Of a stretch of 10,749 bases of DNA, positions 1 through 6,615 are shown one piece after another. This DNA is from Kiritimatiellales bacterium (GTDB lineage Bacteria > Verrucomicrobiota > Kiritimatiellia > Kiritimatiellales > Tichowtungiaceae). The stretch spans positions 1-10,749 of the forward strand of contig JAQUXG010000039.1 of assembly GCA_028692515.1 (NCBI GenBank). Direction: 5' to 3'. The notes under the pieces were generated by a model, which was not told where the DNA came from, did no database searches, and saw only the letters and a list, made by a program, of their open reading frames with translations. Within the stretch, counting starts at the first letter, position 1, and every line of letters starts with the position of its first letter. The position numbers were made by a program, and so were the translations under genes.

Positions 1-275
1 CCTCACTGCGCCTGCTCGAAAGTGCCGCGACGGCACCGGGTCAGATTCATCCGTTTGCGGGGGAGACTGAGATTTTCATCACGCCCGGCTATCAGTTTAA
101 AATCGTCGATCTGTTGCTGACCAACTTCCATCTGCCGCGCTCCACGCTCTTTATGCTCGTCTCCGCTTTCGCCGGGCTGGAAAAAATGCACGCTGCCTAC
201 GAACACGCTAAAGAAAAGGGCTACCGCTTTTATTCCTACGGTGACGCCTGTCTGCTCAAGCGGGAAATGAATTAA
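1..275 (+). CDS. queA: QueA, tRNA S-adenosylmethionine ribosyltransferase-isomerase (3' end)
   Basis: This is the C-terminal 90 residues of QueA, read in the frame whose first full codon is at position 3; the stop is TAA at 273-275. QueA transfers and isomerises the ribosyl group of S-adenosylmethionine onto 7-aminomethyl-7-deazaguanine in tRNA, giving epoxyqueuosine, in the cytoplasm. The fragment carries the family's characteristic C-terminal stretch: [13 protein letters not shown], then [12 protein letters not shown], then MLVSAFAG, and finally the [12 protein letters not shown] ending. These match the conserved GY-FK-D, TNFHLPKSTL and YRF-SYGDAM blocks of known QueA proteins. The N-terminal part lies outside the window. 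No clear GC-rich terminator follows the stop, so some read-through towards the small membrane gene is possible. Identification is by motif recognition and is confident. Confidence 0.95.
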   Translation, partial: SLRLLESAATAPGQIHPFAGETEIFITPGYQFKIVDLLLTNFHLPRSTLFMLVSAFAGLEKMHAAYEHAKEKGYRFYSYGDACLLKREMN

Positions 276-342
276 CCGCTAGCTTTTTTGAATAAACGAG
301 TTTAAACGGTTTTATACGAGGTTTACTCATGAAAGGGTGCGT

Positions 343-714
343 ATGGATATATCGATTGAAGGTAGTGATAGTGGAAGCGTGTTTTTGATGGCCATTTTTA
401 TGGCGGCACAACTGGGCCCACTGGTTGCATTAATCGGTTCGGTATTTTCGGTGATGATATCTGTTCTGGCCTTCAGGAAGGGAATATTTTGGCTCGCCTA
501 CACATTCCTGCTGTTGCCTCTAATTCTGGTGGCAGGTTGTATTGTCCAGTTTCTAGCCCTGTCTAACATGACTGAAGCCTACGCCGTTGCTATGGCGGTG
601 GCTTCGATCAGTATAAATCTAATCATGCTTTCCCCGTATATCGTTGTGTTTACCGTTTTACAAAAACTCAAACCGGCGAACAAGAGCAGAGTGCTCGCCA
701 GCGATGAAGAGTAG
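343..714 (+). CDS. Small hypothetical integral membrane protein
   Basis: I do not recognise this 123-residue protein. It has a short polar N-terminus (about residues 1-12), then three strongly hydrophobic segments at about 14-44, 48-72 and 80-106, and a polar, mixed-charge tail ending DEE. The first segment is long and could be a hairpin, giving four crossings. No catalytic motif or cysteine pair is visible. I chose ATG 343 because AAAGGG at 332-337 lies five bases upstream. The in-frame GTG at 337 would add two residues but has no well-placed ribosome site. It is an orphan on the + strand between queA and the convergent rpsB-tsf operon. Its coding sequence looks more AT-rich than the neighbours, with ATA and TTG codons, which may hint at later acquisition. 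Whether it is expressed is unknown. Confidence 0.6.
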   Translation: MDISIEGSDSGSVFLMAIFMAAQLGPLVALIGSVFSVMISVLAFRKGIFWLAYTFLLLPLILVAGCIVQFLALSNMTEAYAVAMAVASISINLIMLSPYIVVFTVLQKLKPANKSRVLASDEE

Positions 715-717
715 AGT

Positions 718-740
718 AAACGTGATCTGCGCGTTTTTTT
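718..740 (+). terminator. Possible weak terminator of the small membrane gene
   Basis: Four bases after the TAG stop, AAACG at 718-722 can pair with CGTTT at 732-736, and the stem is followed by a run of seven T (734-740). The stem is only about five pairs with a large loop, so intrinsic termination would be weak. The stronger hairpin at 760-785 lies just downstream and could also stop rightward transcripts. Confidence 0.25.
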
Positions 741-756
741 CTTAGACATTGGTATA

Positions 757-785
757 AAAAAAGCCGCCCGGTGAGGGGCGGCTTT
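757..785 (-). terminator. Intrinsic terminator of rpsB-tsf
   Basis: A perfect 10-bp stem is formed by AAAGCCGCCC (760-769) and GGGCGGCTTT (776-785) around a six-base loop. Read on the minus strand, the stem runs straight into a U-tract, seen as the A-run at about 756-762 on the + strand. It lies 25 bases past the tsf stop, the expected place for a Rho-independent terminator ending the operon. On the + strand it lacks a strong T-run, so it serves mainly the minus strand. Confidence 0.9.
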
Positions 786-789
786 CGCA

Positions 790-808
790 TTTTCCAAACA
801 TTGGAAAA
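790..808. repeat. Intergenic palindrome, copy 1
   Basis: TTTTCCAA-ACA-TTGGAAAA is a perfect inverted repeat with 8-bp arms and a 3-bp centre. It sits one base past the tsf stop and just before the operon terminator. The core TTTCCA-N5-TGGAAA (791-807) recurs at 4743, 8052 and 10585, always outside genes. Confidence 0.85.
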
Positions 809-809
809 C

Positions 810-1649
810 TTAGGCATCGCCGAGCTGCCAGCGGGTGTAGCGCTTGATGGTGACGGTGTCACCGATCTCTTTGCTTTTCGCTTCGAGCAACTGGGTGATG
901 CTGATCTTGTCTTCTTTGACGAACGGCTGTTCGATGAGGCAGATCTGAGAGTAAAACTTGTTGAGTTTACCTTTCAGAATGCCTTCGACGATGTTGGCCG
1001 GTTTGCCTTCAACCTGTTTGAGGAAGAGGGCTTTTTCGTCTTCAACGAGCTGGGCGGGAACGCCGGAGCGATCGAGCGATGCCGGACGGGCCGCTGCAAT
1101 CTGCAGGCAGATGTCGAGCGCCAGTTCTTTGTAGACGGCGTTGTTGAGCGTATCGGCTTTTTCGAATCCGAGTTCAGCGAGTACACCGCAGGTGCCGCCC
1201 ATGTGGATGTAGCTGGCAATTGCGCCGGAGCCTTCAACGACGAATTTTTCGCTCTTGCGCAGAACGATGTTTTCGCCGATCTCAGCGACTTTGGCGACGA
1301 TGTCGGCTTTGAATGCTTCGGCGGGGTTGCCGTTGCAATCCATCGCTTTATCGGTCATTTCAACCACGAATTTCTGGAAGATTTCGTTACGGGTAACGAA
1401 GTCGGTTTCGCAGTTGATTTCGATCATCACGCCGGTCTTGCCGTCGTCGGAAACTTTCGCGGCAATTTTGCCGTTTTTGGCGACGCGATCCGCTTTCTTG
1501 GCGGCGACAGCCATGCCGCGCTCGCGCAGCAGTTTGAAGGCTTTTTCTTTGTCGCCTTCAGCTTCCTGAAGCGCGCGTTTGCACTCCATCATGCTGACGT
1601 TGGTGGCGTCGCGAAGTTCTTTGACCATGCTTGCAGTGATTTCTGCCAT
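810..1649 (-). CDS. tsf: Translation elongation factor EF-Ts
   Basis: This 279-residue protein is EF-Ts, the cytoplasmic nucleotide-exchange factor that releases GDP from EF-Tu so it can reload with GTP. The N-terminus MAEITASMVKELRDATN, followed by MMECKRAL, is the classic UBA-like EF-Tu-binding module (about residues 1-55). The diagnostic TDFV motif, whose Asp-Phe pair inserts into EF-Tu, is at residues 82-85 in the context ETDFVTRNE. IGENIVLRK (124-132) and GKPANIVEGILKGKLNKF (215-232) match conserved core segments, and length is normal. ATG 1649 is preceded on the minus strand by GAGAGGA with seven bases of spacing, and the stop is TAA at 810-812. It lies 24 bases behind rpsB on the same strand, the usual rpsB-tsf operon. 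Transcription ends at the hairpin at 760-785. Confidence 0.98.
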   Translation of the reverse strand: MAEITASMVKELRDATNVSMMECKRALQEAEGDKEKAFKLLRERGMAVAAKKADRVAKNGKIAAKVSDDGKTGVMIEINCETDFVTRNEIFQKFVVEMTDKAMDCNGNPAEAFKADIVAKVAEIGENIVLRKSEKFVVEGSGAIASYIHMGGTCGVLAELGFEKADTLNNAVYKELALDICLQIAAARPASLDRSGVPAQLVEDEKALFLKQVEGKPANIVEGILKGKLNKFYSQICLIEQPFVKEDKISITQLLEAKSKEIGDTVTIKRYTRWQLGDA

Positions 1650-1673
1650 TGTACTGTCCTCTCTGTTTATAAA

Positions 1674-2741
1674 TTACTCAGCCTTGGCTTCTTCGACCAC
1701 AGGAGCTTCTTCCGTCTTCGCCTCATCGGCTTCGCCGGACACGTCGGCGACTGGAGCGGCTTCTTCAACGACCGGGGCAGGAGCTTCTTCGATGACCGGA
1801 GCGGCTTCAGCAACTTTCACTTCAGCGGCTTTGGCTTCAGCTTTTGCTTTTTCAGCTTTGGCTTCGTCCTTTTTGGCCTTGTCGGCGATCACTTTTTCTT
1901 TTTTCAGTTTGTCGAGAACCTTGGCGCGCTTTTTCTTCTCTTCGTCTTCTTTGGCTTTGCGCTCTTCGCGGGCGGCGTCGGCAATTTTCCGTTCAGCGTC
2001 CTGCTCATCTTTGCGGCGTTTGTCTTCAGCGGCTTTGGCTTTGACGAAGGCGTCGTGCGCTTCGGCAATGGTGTCGCCGAGGATTTCGGCGATCAGGCTG
2101 AGCGAACGAATGGAGTCGTCGTTGCCCGGGATCGGGTATTCGACGGCGTCCGGATCGGCATTGGTGTCGACGAGAGCGACGACCGGAATGTTCAGGCGCT
2201 GGGCTTCAGCGATGGCCAGTTTTTCGCGGCAGGTATCGACGACGAACATGGCGCCCGGCAGGGAGGTCATGTCTTTAATACCGGTCAGGTTGCGTTCGAG
2301 TTTGGTGAGTTCGCGGCGCAGGACGGACTGTTCCTGTTTCGGATAGGCTTTCAGCTTTACTTCGTCAGCGAAGATTGCCTGAAGGTCTTCCATGCGTTTG
2401 ATGCTCTTACGAACGGTCTGGTTGTTGGTGAGCATGCCGCCGAGCCAGCGGTAGATGACGTAGGGCTGACCGGCTTTTTCGGCAGCTTCCTGAAAGATGG
2501 AGCGGGCCTGTTTTTTTGTTCCTACGAACAGGATTTTGCGTCCGTTACCGACAACACCGGCCAGAAATTCCTGAGCCAGCTTGATCTGTACGAGGGTTTT
2601 CTGGAGGTCGATGACATAAATCCCGCCTTTGGCGCCGTGAATGAAGCGCTTCATTTTGGGATTCCAACGTTTGGTCTGATGACCGAAGTGCAGGCCTGCG
2701 TCCAGCAATGCCTCAATGGTTACTGTCTTTTCTGATGACAT
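1674..2741 (-). CDS. rpsB: 30S ribosomal protein S2 with long charged C-terminal extension
   Basis: This is ribosomal protein uS2 of the small subunit. The start is ATG 2741, giving 355 residues (MSSEKTVTIEALLDAGLHFG...), with AAAGGGG about eight bases upstream. The reading frame stays open to 2900 but the extra residues resemble nothing in the family. Hallmarks are LDAGLHFGHQTKRWNPKM (12-30), FIHGAKGGIYVIDLQKT (33-49), RWLGGMLTN (98-106) and IPVVALVDTNADPDAVEYPIPGNDDS (185-210). Typical S2 ends shortly after the last of these: E. coli S2 is about 241 residues. Here about 120 more follow (236-355). The first part is a Lys/Glu/Arg/Ala-rich, probably helical or coiled-coil stretch to about residue 305. 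The rest is an Ala/Val/Glu/Pro-rich acidic tail. The core assignment is certain; the tail's role is unknown. Confidence 0.97.
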   Translation of the reverse strand: MSSEKTVTIEALLDAGLHFGHQTKRWNPKMKRFIHGAKGGIYVIDLQKTLVQIKLAQEFLAGVVGNGRKILFVGTKKQARSIFQEAAEKAGQPYVIYRWLGGMLTNNQTVRKSIKRMEDLQAIFADEVKLKAYPKQEQSVLRRELTKLERNLTGIKDMTSLPGAMFVVDTCREKLAIAEAQRLNIPVVALVDTNADPDAVEYPIPGNDDSIRSLSLIAEILGDTIAEAHDAFVKAKAAEDKRRKDEQDAERKIADAAREERKAKEDEEKKKRAKVLDKLKKEKVIADKAKKDEAKAEKAKAEAKAAEVKVAEAAPVIEEAPAPVVEEAAPVADVSGEADEAKTEEAPVVEEAKAE

Positions 2742-2786
2742 AACGAGCCCCTTTCTATAGTTCTTTTTGAACAATCCGCTTTGGCT

Positions 2787-2838
2787 TTCCGGGGGCAGCC
2801 GGAACAGCACTCGCTTCAGCCCCGCACATGCGGAAGCT
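2787..2838 (-). promoter_or_regulatory. Structured 5' leader of rpsB
   Basis: The leader between the proposed promoter and rpsB can fold into at least one clean hairpin: TTCCGG and CCGGAA arms (2787-2792 and 2799-2804) around a six-base loop. A second small stem is possible upstream, CCGC and GCGG around ACAT (about 2823-2834), flanked by GCTT and AAGC. Ribosomal protein operons, including rpsB-tsf, are often autoregulated through leader RNA to which the protein binds. Whether this leader is such a site is inference. Confidence 0.35.
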
Positions 2839-2850
2839 ATTAAGGGGGCG

Positions 2851-2879
2851 TTTATACGCAGATGTGCGCCGACGCGCAA
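2851..2879 (-). promoter_or_regulatory. Predicted sigma-70-type promoter of rpsB-tsf
   Basis: On the minus strand, TTGCGC (2879-2874) and TATAAA (2856-2851) are separated by exactly 17 bp and lie about 110 bases before the rpsB start. This leaves a leader of roughly 100 bases. The -10 is good and the -35 is a partial match. No better pair is visible in the gap. Confidence 0.55.
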
Positions 2880-2902
2880 GAGAAAATGCTCAATAAACAA
2901 GG

Positions 2903-2930
2903 CTCATTACCCACTGTTCACGGCAATGAG
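2903..2930 (-). terminator. Candidate terminator or boundary hairpin after the first Na/Pi gene
   Basis: CTCATT(A)CC at 2903-2911 pairs with GG(C)AATGAG at 2922-2930: eight pairs with one internal mismatch and a ten-base loop. On the minus strand it is followed by CCTTGTTTATT, a moderately U-rich run. It lies about 50 bases beyond the Na/Pi stop and just upstream of the rpsB promoter. The AT-rich tail is imperfect, so termination is plausible but not strong. Confidence 0.3.
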
Positions 2931-2939
2931 AGTTGAGCA

Positions 2940-2961
2940 TTGAATATGGGATATTGAATAT
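2940..2961. repeat. Short direct repeat TTGAATAT
   Basis: TTGAATAT occurs at 2940-2947 and again at 2954-2961, a 14-bp period, inside an AT-rich stretch immediately after the Na/Pi stop codon. Function is unknown; it may be a remnant of a low-complexity intergenic tract. Confidence 0.4.
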
Positions 2962-2980
2962 TTTTCTGCCAGCCGGGCGG

Positions 2981-4660
2981 CTACTTTTCTCCCGCGAGAA
3001 CTTCCGCGATGTTGAAGGCGTGGTCTTTGATGCGGCGGTAGGCGCTGAGCATGTCAGGCAGAATCAGGCTGACCAGCGGGGAGATTTTTCCGGCCGCCAG
3101 CCGTTCCAGATGGCGGGAGCGGAATTCTTTAGCCCGTGCCGTCAGCTCGTCGCTGCGGGTAATGGCTTCGCTGTGGATGTCGGAGCGGGATAAGAGGGCA
3201 GCGGCGATAAAATCGAGATACTCCGTAGTCAGGTCGTGCAGTTGAAGCAGTTCTTCCTGACCTTCCGGGCTGGGCAACAATTTATTATTCCGCAGTTTAA
3301 TCTGCATCTTGAGAATGCCCGCGATGTAGTCGCTGATCGATTCATATTCATCGGCCATGCGCACCTGCCAGCGGGCTTCGTTGACCACATCGTGTGTCAC
3401 ATTGCCGGAGAGCAGTCCGCCGAGAAATTCTGTGATCTCCTTTTGGACATTATCGAGAATTTCCTCGCGGTGGAAAATCCGGCGGTTGAGTTCCTCATCC
3501 GGCTTTTCGGCAAATAGAGCGTTTCGCAGCTGCCCCATCATTTTTTTGACGCTTTCAGCCATGAACAGCAGTTCGTGACGCGACTGCTCAAGACCCAGTG
3601 ACGGCGTGTCGAGCATGCGGACGTCCAGGTAGGTCAGATGGGGCGTTTCGTCGGCGACGGAGTCGGGCATCCAACGGGTCAGCAGGTTGGCCAGCATGCG
3701 GGTGAAGGGCAGGAACAGAACGACCAGCAGAACGTTAAAGGTGGTGTGCGCGATGGCAATCCCTTTGACGATGGTCAGATATTTCAGCTCGCCGTCCACC
3801 ATGACGGAGAAGTCGGGGTCGAGCACCAGCATGTGGCGGATCAGCTGGATATAGAACGGGAAGCAGGCCGTGGTGAGAATGACGCCGATAATTTTTATAA
3901 GGATGTGCGCATAGGCGACGCGTTTGGCAGCACGACCTGTGCCGATCGAAGCCAGAAAGGCGGTGATGGTTGTTCCGATGTTCTGTCCCAGCACCAGCGC
4001 AACGGAGGTTTCAAAATTAATGATCCCGGCGCTGGCCAGTCCCATGGTGATTCCAACGGTTGCCGAAGAGGATTGAACAATCGCGGTAATTCCCGCACCG
4101 GCCAGCGCGCATTTCAGTACGCCCCAATAGGTGTTGGGCGTGAATTTCGAAAACCAGGCCAGAAACTCCGGCATATCCCGCAAGGGGCGGAATCCTTCTT
4201 TCATCAGCTCAAGCCCGAAAAAAACCATACCCAGGCCCATAATCAGCAGGGCGGTGCTGCGGGTCTTGTCATTTTTGCTGAACAAAAAGAAAAAGGCGGA
4301 AAACCCGAGCAGGGGCAGGCCGTATTTGCCGATTTCCAGCACCAGAATCCAGCCGGTGACCGTTGTGCCGATGTCTGCACCCAGAATCACACCGATGGCC
4401 TGCGCCAGCGTCATCAGTCCGGCGTTGGCAAAGCCGACCAGCATGACGGTGGTGACGGAGCTGGATTGAATCAGACAGGTGACGAGGAATCCGATGAGGC
4501 AGGCGGTAAAGCGGTTGCCGGTTACCGCGCCGATCATGGCGCGCAACCGGTTGCCGGCGGCCGCCTGCATTCCTTCGGACATATTTTTCATTCCGAGAAG
4601 GAAGAGTCCTAAACCTCCGCCAACCTCCAGGATAATCTCCAGCGGCAATGATGTTCCCAT
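2981..4660 (-). CDS. Na+/phosphate cotransporter with C-terminal PhoU-like domain (paralog A)
   Basis: This 559-residue inner-membrane protein belongs to the NptA/YjbB-type Na/Pi cotransporter family. These proteins use the sodium gradient to move inorganic phosphate; some bacterial members may export it. The membrane half (about 1-330) contains the two inverted-repeat signatures, QSSSVTT at 65-71 and QSSSATVGIT at 196-205, each followed by a GA(D)IGTT or GQNIGTT loop (94-100 and 225-231). The C-terminal half (about 355-559) is helical and PhoU-like, with ADEYESISDY and RRIKDHAFNIAE resembling PhoU metal-binding repeats. ATG 4660 has AGGAG five bases upstream; the stop is TAG at 2981. It follows its paralog on the same strand, 184 bases downstream and beyond a strong terminator. 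It may therefore use its own promoter, but I found no convincing one. Transport direction cannot be read from sequence. Confidence 0.92.
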   Translation of the reverse strand: MGTSLPLEIILEVGGGLGLFLLGMKNMSEGMQAAAGNRLRAMIGAVTGNRFTACLIGFLVTCLIQSSSVTTVMLVGFANAGLMTLAQAIGVILGADIGTTVTGWILVLEIGKYGLPLLGFSAFFFLFSKNDKTRSTALLIMGLGMVFFGLELMKEGFRPLRDMPEFLAWFSKFTPNTYWGVLKCALAGAGITAIVQSSSATVGITMGLASAGIINFETSVALVLGQNIGTTITAFLASIGTGRAAKRVAYAHILIKIIGVILTTACFPFYIQLIRHMLVLDPDFSVMVDGELKYLTIVKGIAIAHTTFNVLLVVLFLPFTRMLANLLTRWMPDSVADETPHLTYLDVRMLDTPSLGLEQSRHELLFMAESVKKMMGQLRNALFAEKPDEELNRRIFHREEILDNVQKEITEFLGGLLSGNVTHDVVNEARWQVRMADEYESISDYIAGILKMQIKLRNNKLLPSPEGQEELLQLHDLTTEYLDFIAAALLSRSDIHSEAITRSDELTARAKEFRSRHLERLAAGKISPLVSLILPDMLSAYRRIKDHAFNIAEVLAGEK

Positions 4661-4741
4661 CCAGTCTCCTTATATATCCCACGCCCGCAGTGGACGATTA
4701 TGGCGCGGACTATAGAAAAAATACGTACGGGATGAAACCCT

Positions 4742-4760
4742 TTTTCCAATGGTTGGAAAA
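4742..4760. repeat. Intergenic palindrome, copy 2
   Basis: TTTTCCAA-TGG-TTGGAAAA is a perfect inverted repeat with 8-bp arms and a 3-bp centre. It lies between the two Na/Pi genes, seven bases from the terminator stem at 4768-4798. It differs from copy 1 only in the three central bases. Confidence 0.85.
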
Positions 4761-4762
4761 TG

Positions 4763-4798
4763 AAAAACCTGATTTTTCCAAGGACAGGAAAAATCAGG
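4763..4798 (-). terminator. Intrinsic terminator of Na/Pi paralog B
   Basis: CCTGATTTTTCC (4768-4779) and GGAAAAATCAGG (4787-4798) form a perfect 12-bp stem with a seven-base loop. On the minus strand the stem is followed directly by TTTTTC (the A-run at 4763-4767 on the + strand). It lies 46 bases beyond the stop codon of the upstream cotransporter gene. The core TTTCC-N7-GGAAA has the same 17-bp span as the dispersed palindromes, so it may derive from one. Confidence 0.85.
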
Positions 4799-4844
4799 CT
4801 TGTGGGTACCAGACCGTGGAACTTTTCGAGAGCCCCGGGGCTGG

Positions 4845-6533
4845 CTATTTTTCGCCGGCAGCGACTTCGGCGATGTTGAGCGTGTGGTCTTTCATGCGGC
4901 GGTAGCTGTTGATCATGTCGGTATAGACGAGGCTGCTCAATGCCGTTACTTTACCTTCCGTCAGCCGGTCGAGATGACGTTGACGGTAATCCTTCATGAT
5001 GCGGGTGATGTCTGCGCTGACCGGCAGCAGCATCATGGCCGCCTTGGAATCTTCAAAGCGCACGGCGGCGTTGACCTTTTTCACGTAATCAAGCACCCGT
5101 CGATTGAGGTCTTTGAATTCCTCCATTCCTTCGGGGGCAAAGACCAGTTCATTTTTGCGCAGTTTGCGCAGCCCCTTCAGGACGGCGGCGGCATAGTCGC
5201 TGACCGATTCATATTCGTCGGCCATGCGCATCTGGCGGCGGGCTTTTTCCATGATGTCATGCGGAACCTGTCCACTGATCAACTCGCCAAGGAAGACCAT
5301 GACTTCCTTCTGTACGTTATCGAGGATATTTTCCCGATGGAAAATTTTCTTTTCAATTTCCTCATCCGGTTCCGCGTTTTCCAGCACTTTGGAGAGTTTT
5401 TCGAGCATCAGCTCAACGCTTTCGCCCATAAAGAGGATCTGTTTTTGCGACTGAATAACGCTGAGTGCCGGTGTGTCGAGCATGCGCACATCGAGATAGG
5501 TGAGGTGAGGCACTTCCGGCGCACCTTTTTCCGGCACCAGTTTGGTGACCAGTTTTGCGAGCAATCCGACAAACGGCAGGAAGATCAGCGTGTTGGTCAC
5601 GTTAAAGACGGTATGTACCAGCGCGATTGCGGGCATGATGTGCGGATAGGAGGGCTCCCCATTATCCAGCATAAGCATCAGATTCGGGTTTTGTCCGAGG
5701 ATTTTTGTAATAAATGGAAAATAGAAGGGGAGCGCGATCGCGGTGATCCAGATTACGCCGAGCACGTTGAAAACAATATGGGCATAGGCGGCCCGTTTGG
5801 CGTTGGTGTTGGTGCCGATAGATGCAAGAAAGGCGGTGATCGTCGTACCGATGTTTTCGCCCATCACCAGCGAGCCGGCGGTGGCGAAGTCGATCATCCC
5901 TGTACTGGCCAGCCCCATAGTAATCCCCAGCATGGCGGAGGACGACTGCACAATCATGGTGAGGATACAACCGACGGCCACGCATTTCAGCACGCCGAAA
6001 TAGGAGGTTGCTTCCACAGAATGCAGCCAGTGAAGAAACTCCGGAACCGTGCGAAGCGGTTTAAATCCGTTGCTCATCAGCTCCAGCCCGAAGAAGATCA
6101 TGCCAATTCCCATCATGGCCATACCGGTGTAGCGTACGCGCTCATTTTTGGAGAACAGAAAAAGGAAAGCAGAAATGCCGAGCAGCGGCAGGCCGTATTT
6201 GCCGACTTTGAGTGTCAGGATCCAGCCGGTAATGGTGGTTCCGATGTTGGCGCCGAAAATTACGCCGATGGCTTGAGTTAACGTCATCATCGCGCTGTTA
6301 ACCAGACCGACCACCATCACCGTGGTGATGGAACTGGATTGGATGATACAGGTGACGGTCAACCCCACAATAACTGCGGTGAAGCGGTTGTCGGTTACTG
6401 CGGTGATGATCTTCCGCAACCGCTCGCCGGAGACGGCCTGCAATCCTTCGGACATATATTTCATGCCAAGCAGGAAAATGCCCAGTCCGCCAAGCACTTC
6501 GAATAGTACCGTCCAAATCAGTTCTGCATTCAC
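4845..6533 (-). CDS. Na+/phosphate cotransporter with C-terminal PhoU-like domain (paralog B)
   Basis: This 562-residue protein is a close paralog of its downstream neighbour: 35 of the first 60 residues are identical by direct alignment, and both end in NIAEV-AGEK. It keeps both Na/Pi signatures, QSSSITT at 65-71 and QSSSAMLGIT at 196-205, and the GANIGTT and GENIGTT loops. The C-terminal PhoU-like region includes ADEYESVSDY and RRMKDHTLNIAE. The start is GTG at 6533-6531; the minus strand has GGAG eight bases before it, and the next in-frame ATG (residue 24) would cut into the first membrane helix. It is the first gene after the divergent control region with the Pho-box-like repeats and ends at the hairpin at 4768-4798. 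The likely role is phosphate transport across the inner membrane, with the PhoU-like domain possibly gating or sensing. Confidence 0.92.
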   Translation of the reverse strand: MNAELIWTVLFEVLGGLGIFLLGMKYMSEGLQAVSGERLRKIITAVTDNRFTAVIVGLTVTCIIQSSSITTVMVVGLVNSAMMTLTQAIGVIFGANIGTTITGWILTLKVGKYGLPLLGISAFLFLFSKNERVRYTGMAMMGIGMIFFGLELMSNGFKPLRTVPEFLHWLHSVEATSYFGVLKCVAVGCILTMIVQSSSAMLGITMGLASTGMIDFATAGSLVMGENIGTTITAFLASIGTNTNAKRAAYAHIVFNVLGVIWITAIALPFYFPFITKILGQNPNLMLMLDNGEPSYPHIMPAIALVHTVFNVTNTLIFLPFVGLLAKLVTKLVPEKGAPEVPHLTYLDVRMLDTPALSVIQSQKQILFMGESVELMLEKLSKVLENAEPDEEIEKKIFHRENILDNVQKEVMVFLGELISGQVPHDIMEKARRQMRMADEYESVSDYAAAVLKGLRKLRKNELVFAPEGMEEFKDLNRRVLDYVKKVNAAVRFEDSKAAMMLLPVSADITRIMKDYRQRHLDRLTEGKVTALSSLVYTDMINSYRRMKDHTLNIAEVAAGEK

Positions 6534-6572
6534 GTTGTAATCTCCAGGGGTTGGAAGCTTAAAAACGAGCGG

Positions 6573-6601
6573 ACTTTATCGGCCGCATCTCCATTAGTCA
6601 A
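6573..6601 (-). promoter_or_regulatory. Predicted promoter of Na/Pi paralog B
   Basis: On the minus strand, TTGACT (6601-6596) and TAAAGT (6578-6573) are separated by 17 bp, about 40 bases before the GTG start. The -35 is near consensus and the -10 is moderate. The alternative is a PhoB-style promoter with a -10 such as TAGAAA at about 6607-6602, eight bases after the repeat cluster, where an activator would replace the -35. Confidence 0.45.
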
Positions 6602-6615
6602 TTTCTAGCGCCCGG

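Noticed and set aside
771..2735. A 654-codon open frame on the + strand opposite rpsB and tsf
   Set aside because: It is the antisense of two certain translation genes. Its product is an implausible Phe/Gly/Asp-rich string with no domain, and it exists because the codon choice of rpsB and tsf leaves few stops on the other strand.
2742..2900. N-terminal extension of S2 to 2900
   Set aside because: It would run through the predicted promoter and leader, and ATG 2741 has a good ribosome site and the standard S2 N-terminus.
3638..4612. A 324-codon open frame on the + strand opposite Na/Pi paralog A
   Set aside because: Same kind of shadow, a Gly/Gln/His-rich translation with no recognisable features.
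4800..6281. A 493-codon open frame on the + strand opposite Na/Pi paralog B
   Set aside because: Antisense shadow rich in His, Gln and Phe, with no membrane segments or motifs; the minus-strand transporter is unambiguous.
2981..6533. Mobile element explaining the Na/Pi duplication
   Set aside because: No transposase, terminal inverted repeats or target duplications are seen at the gene borders; ordinary tandem duplication and divergence is enough.
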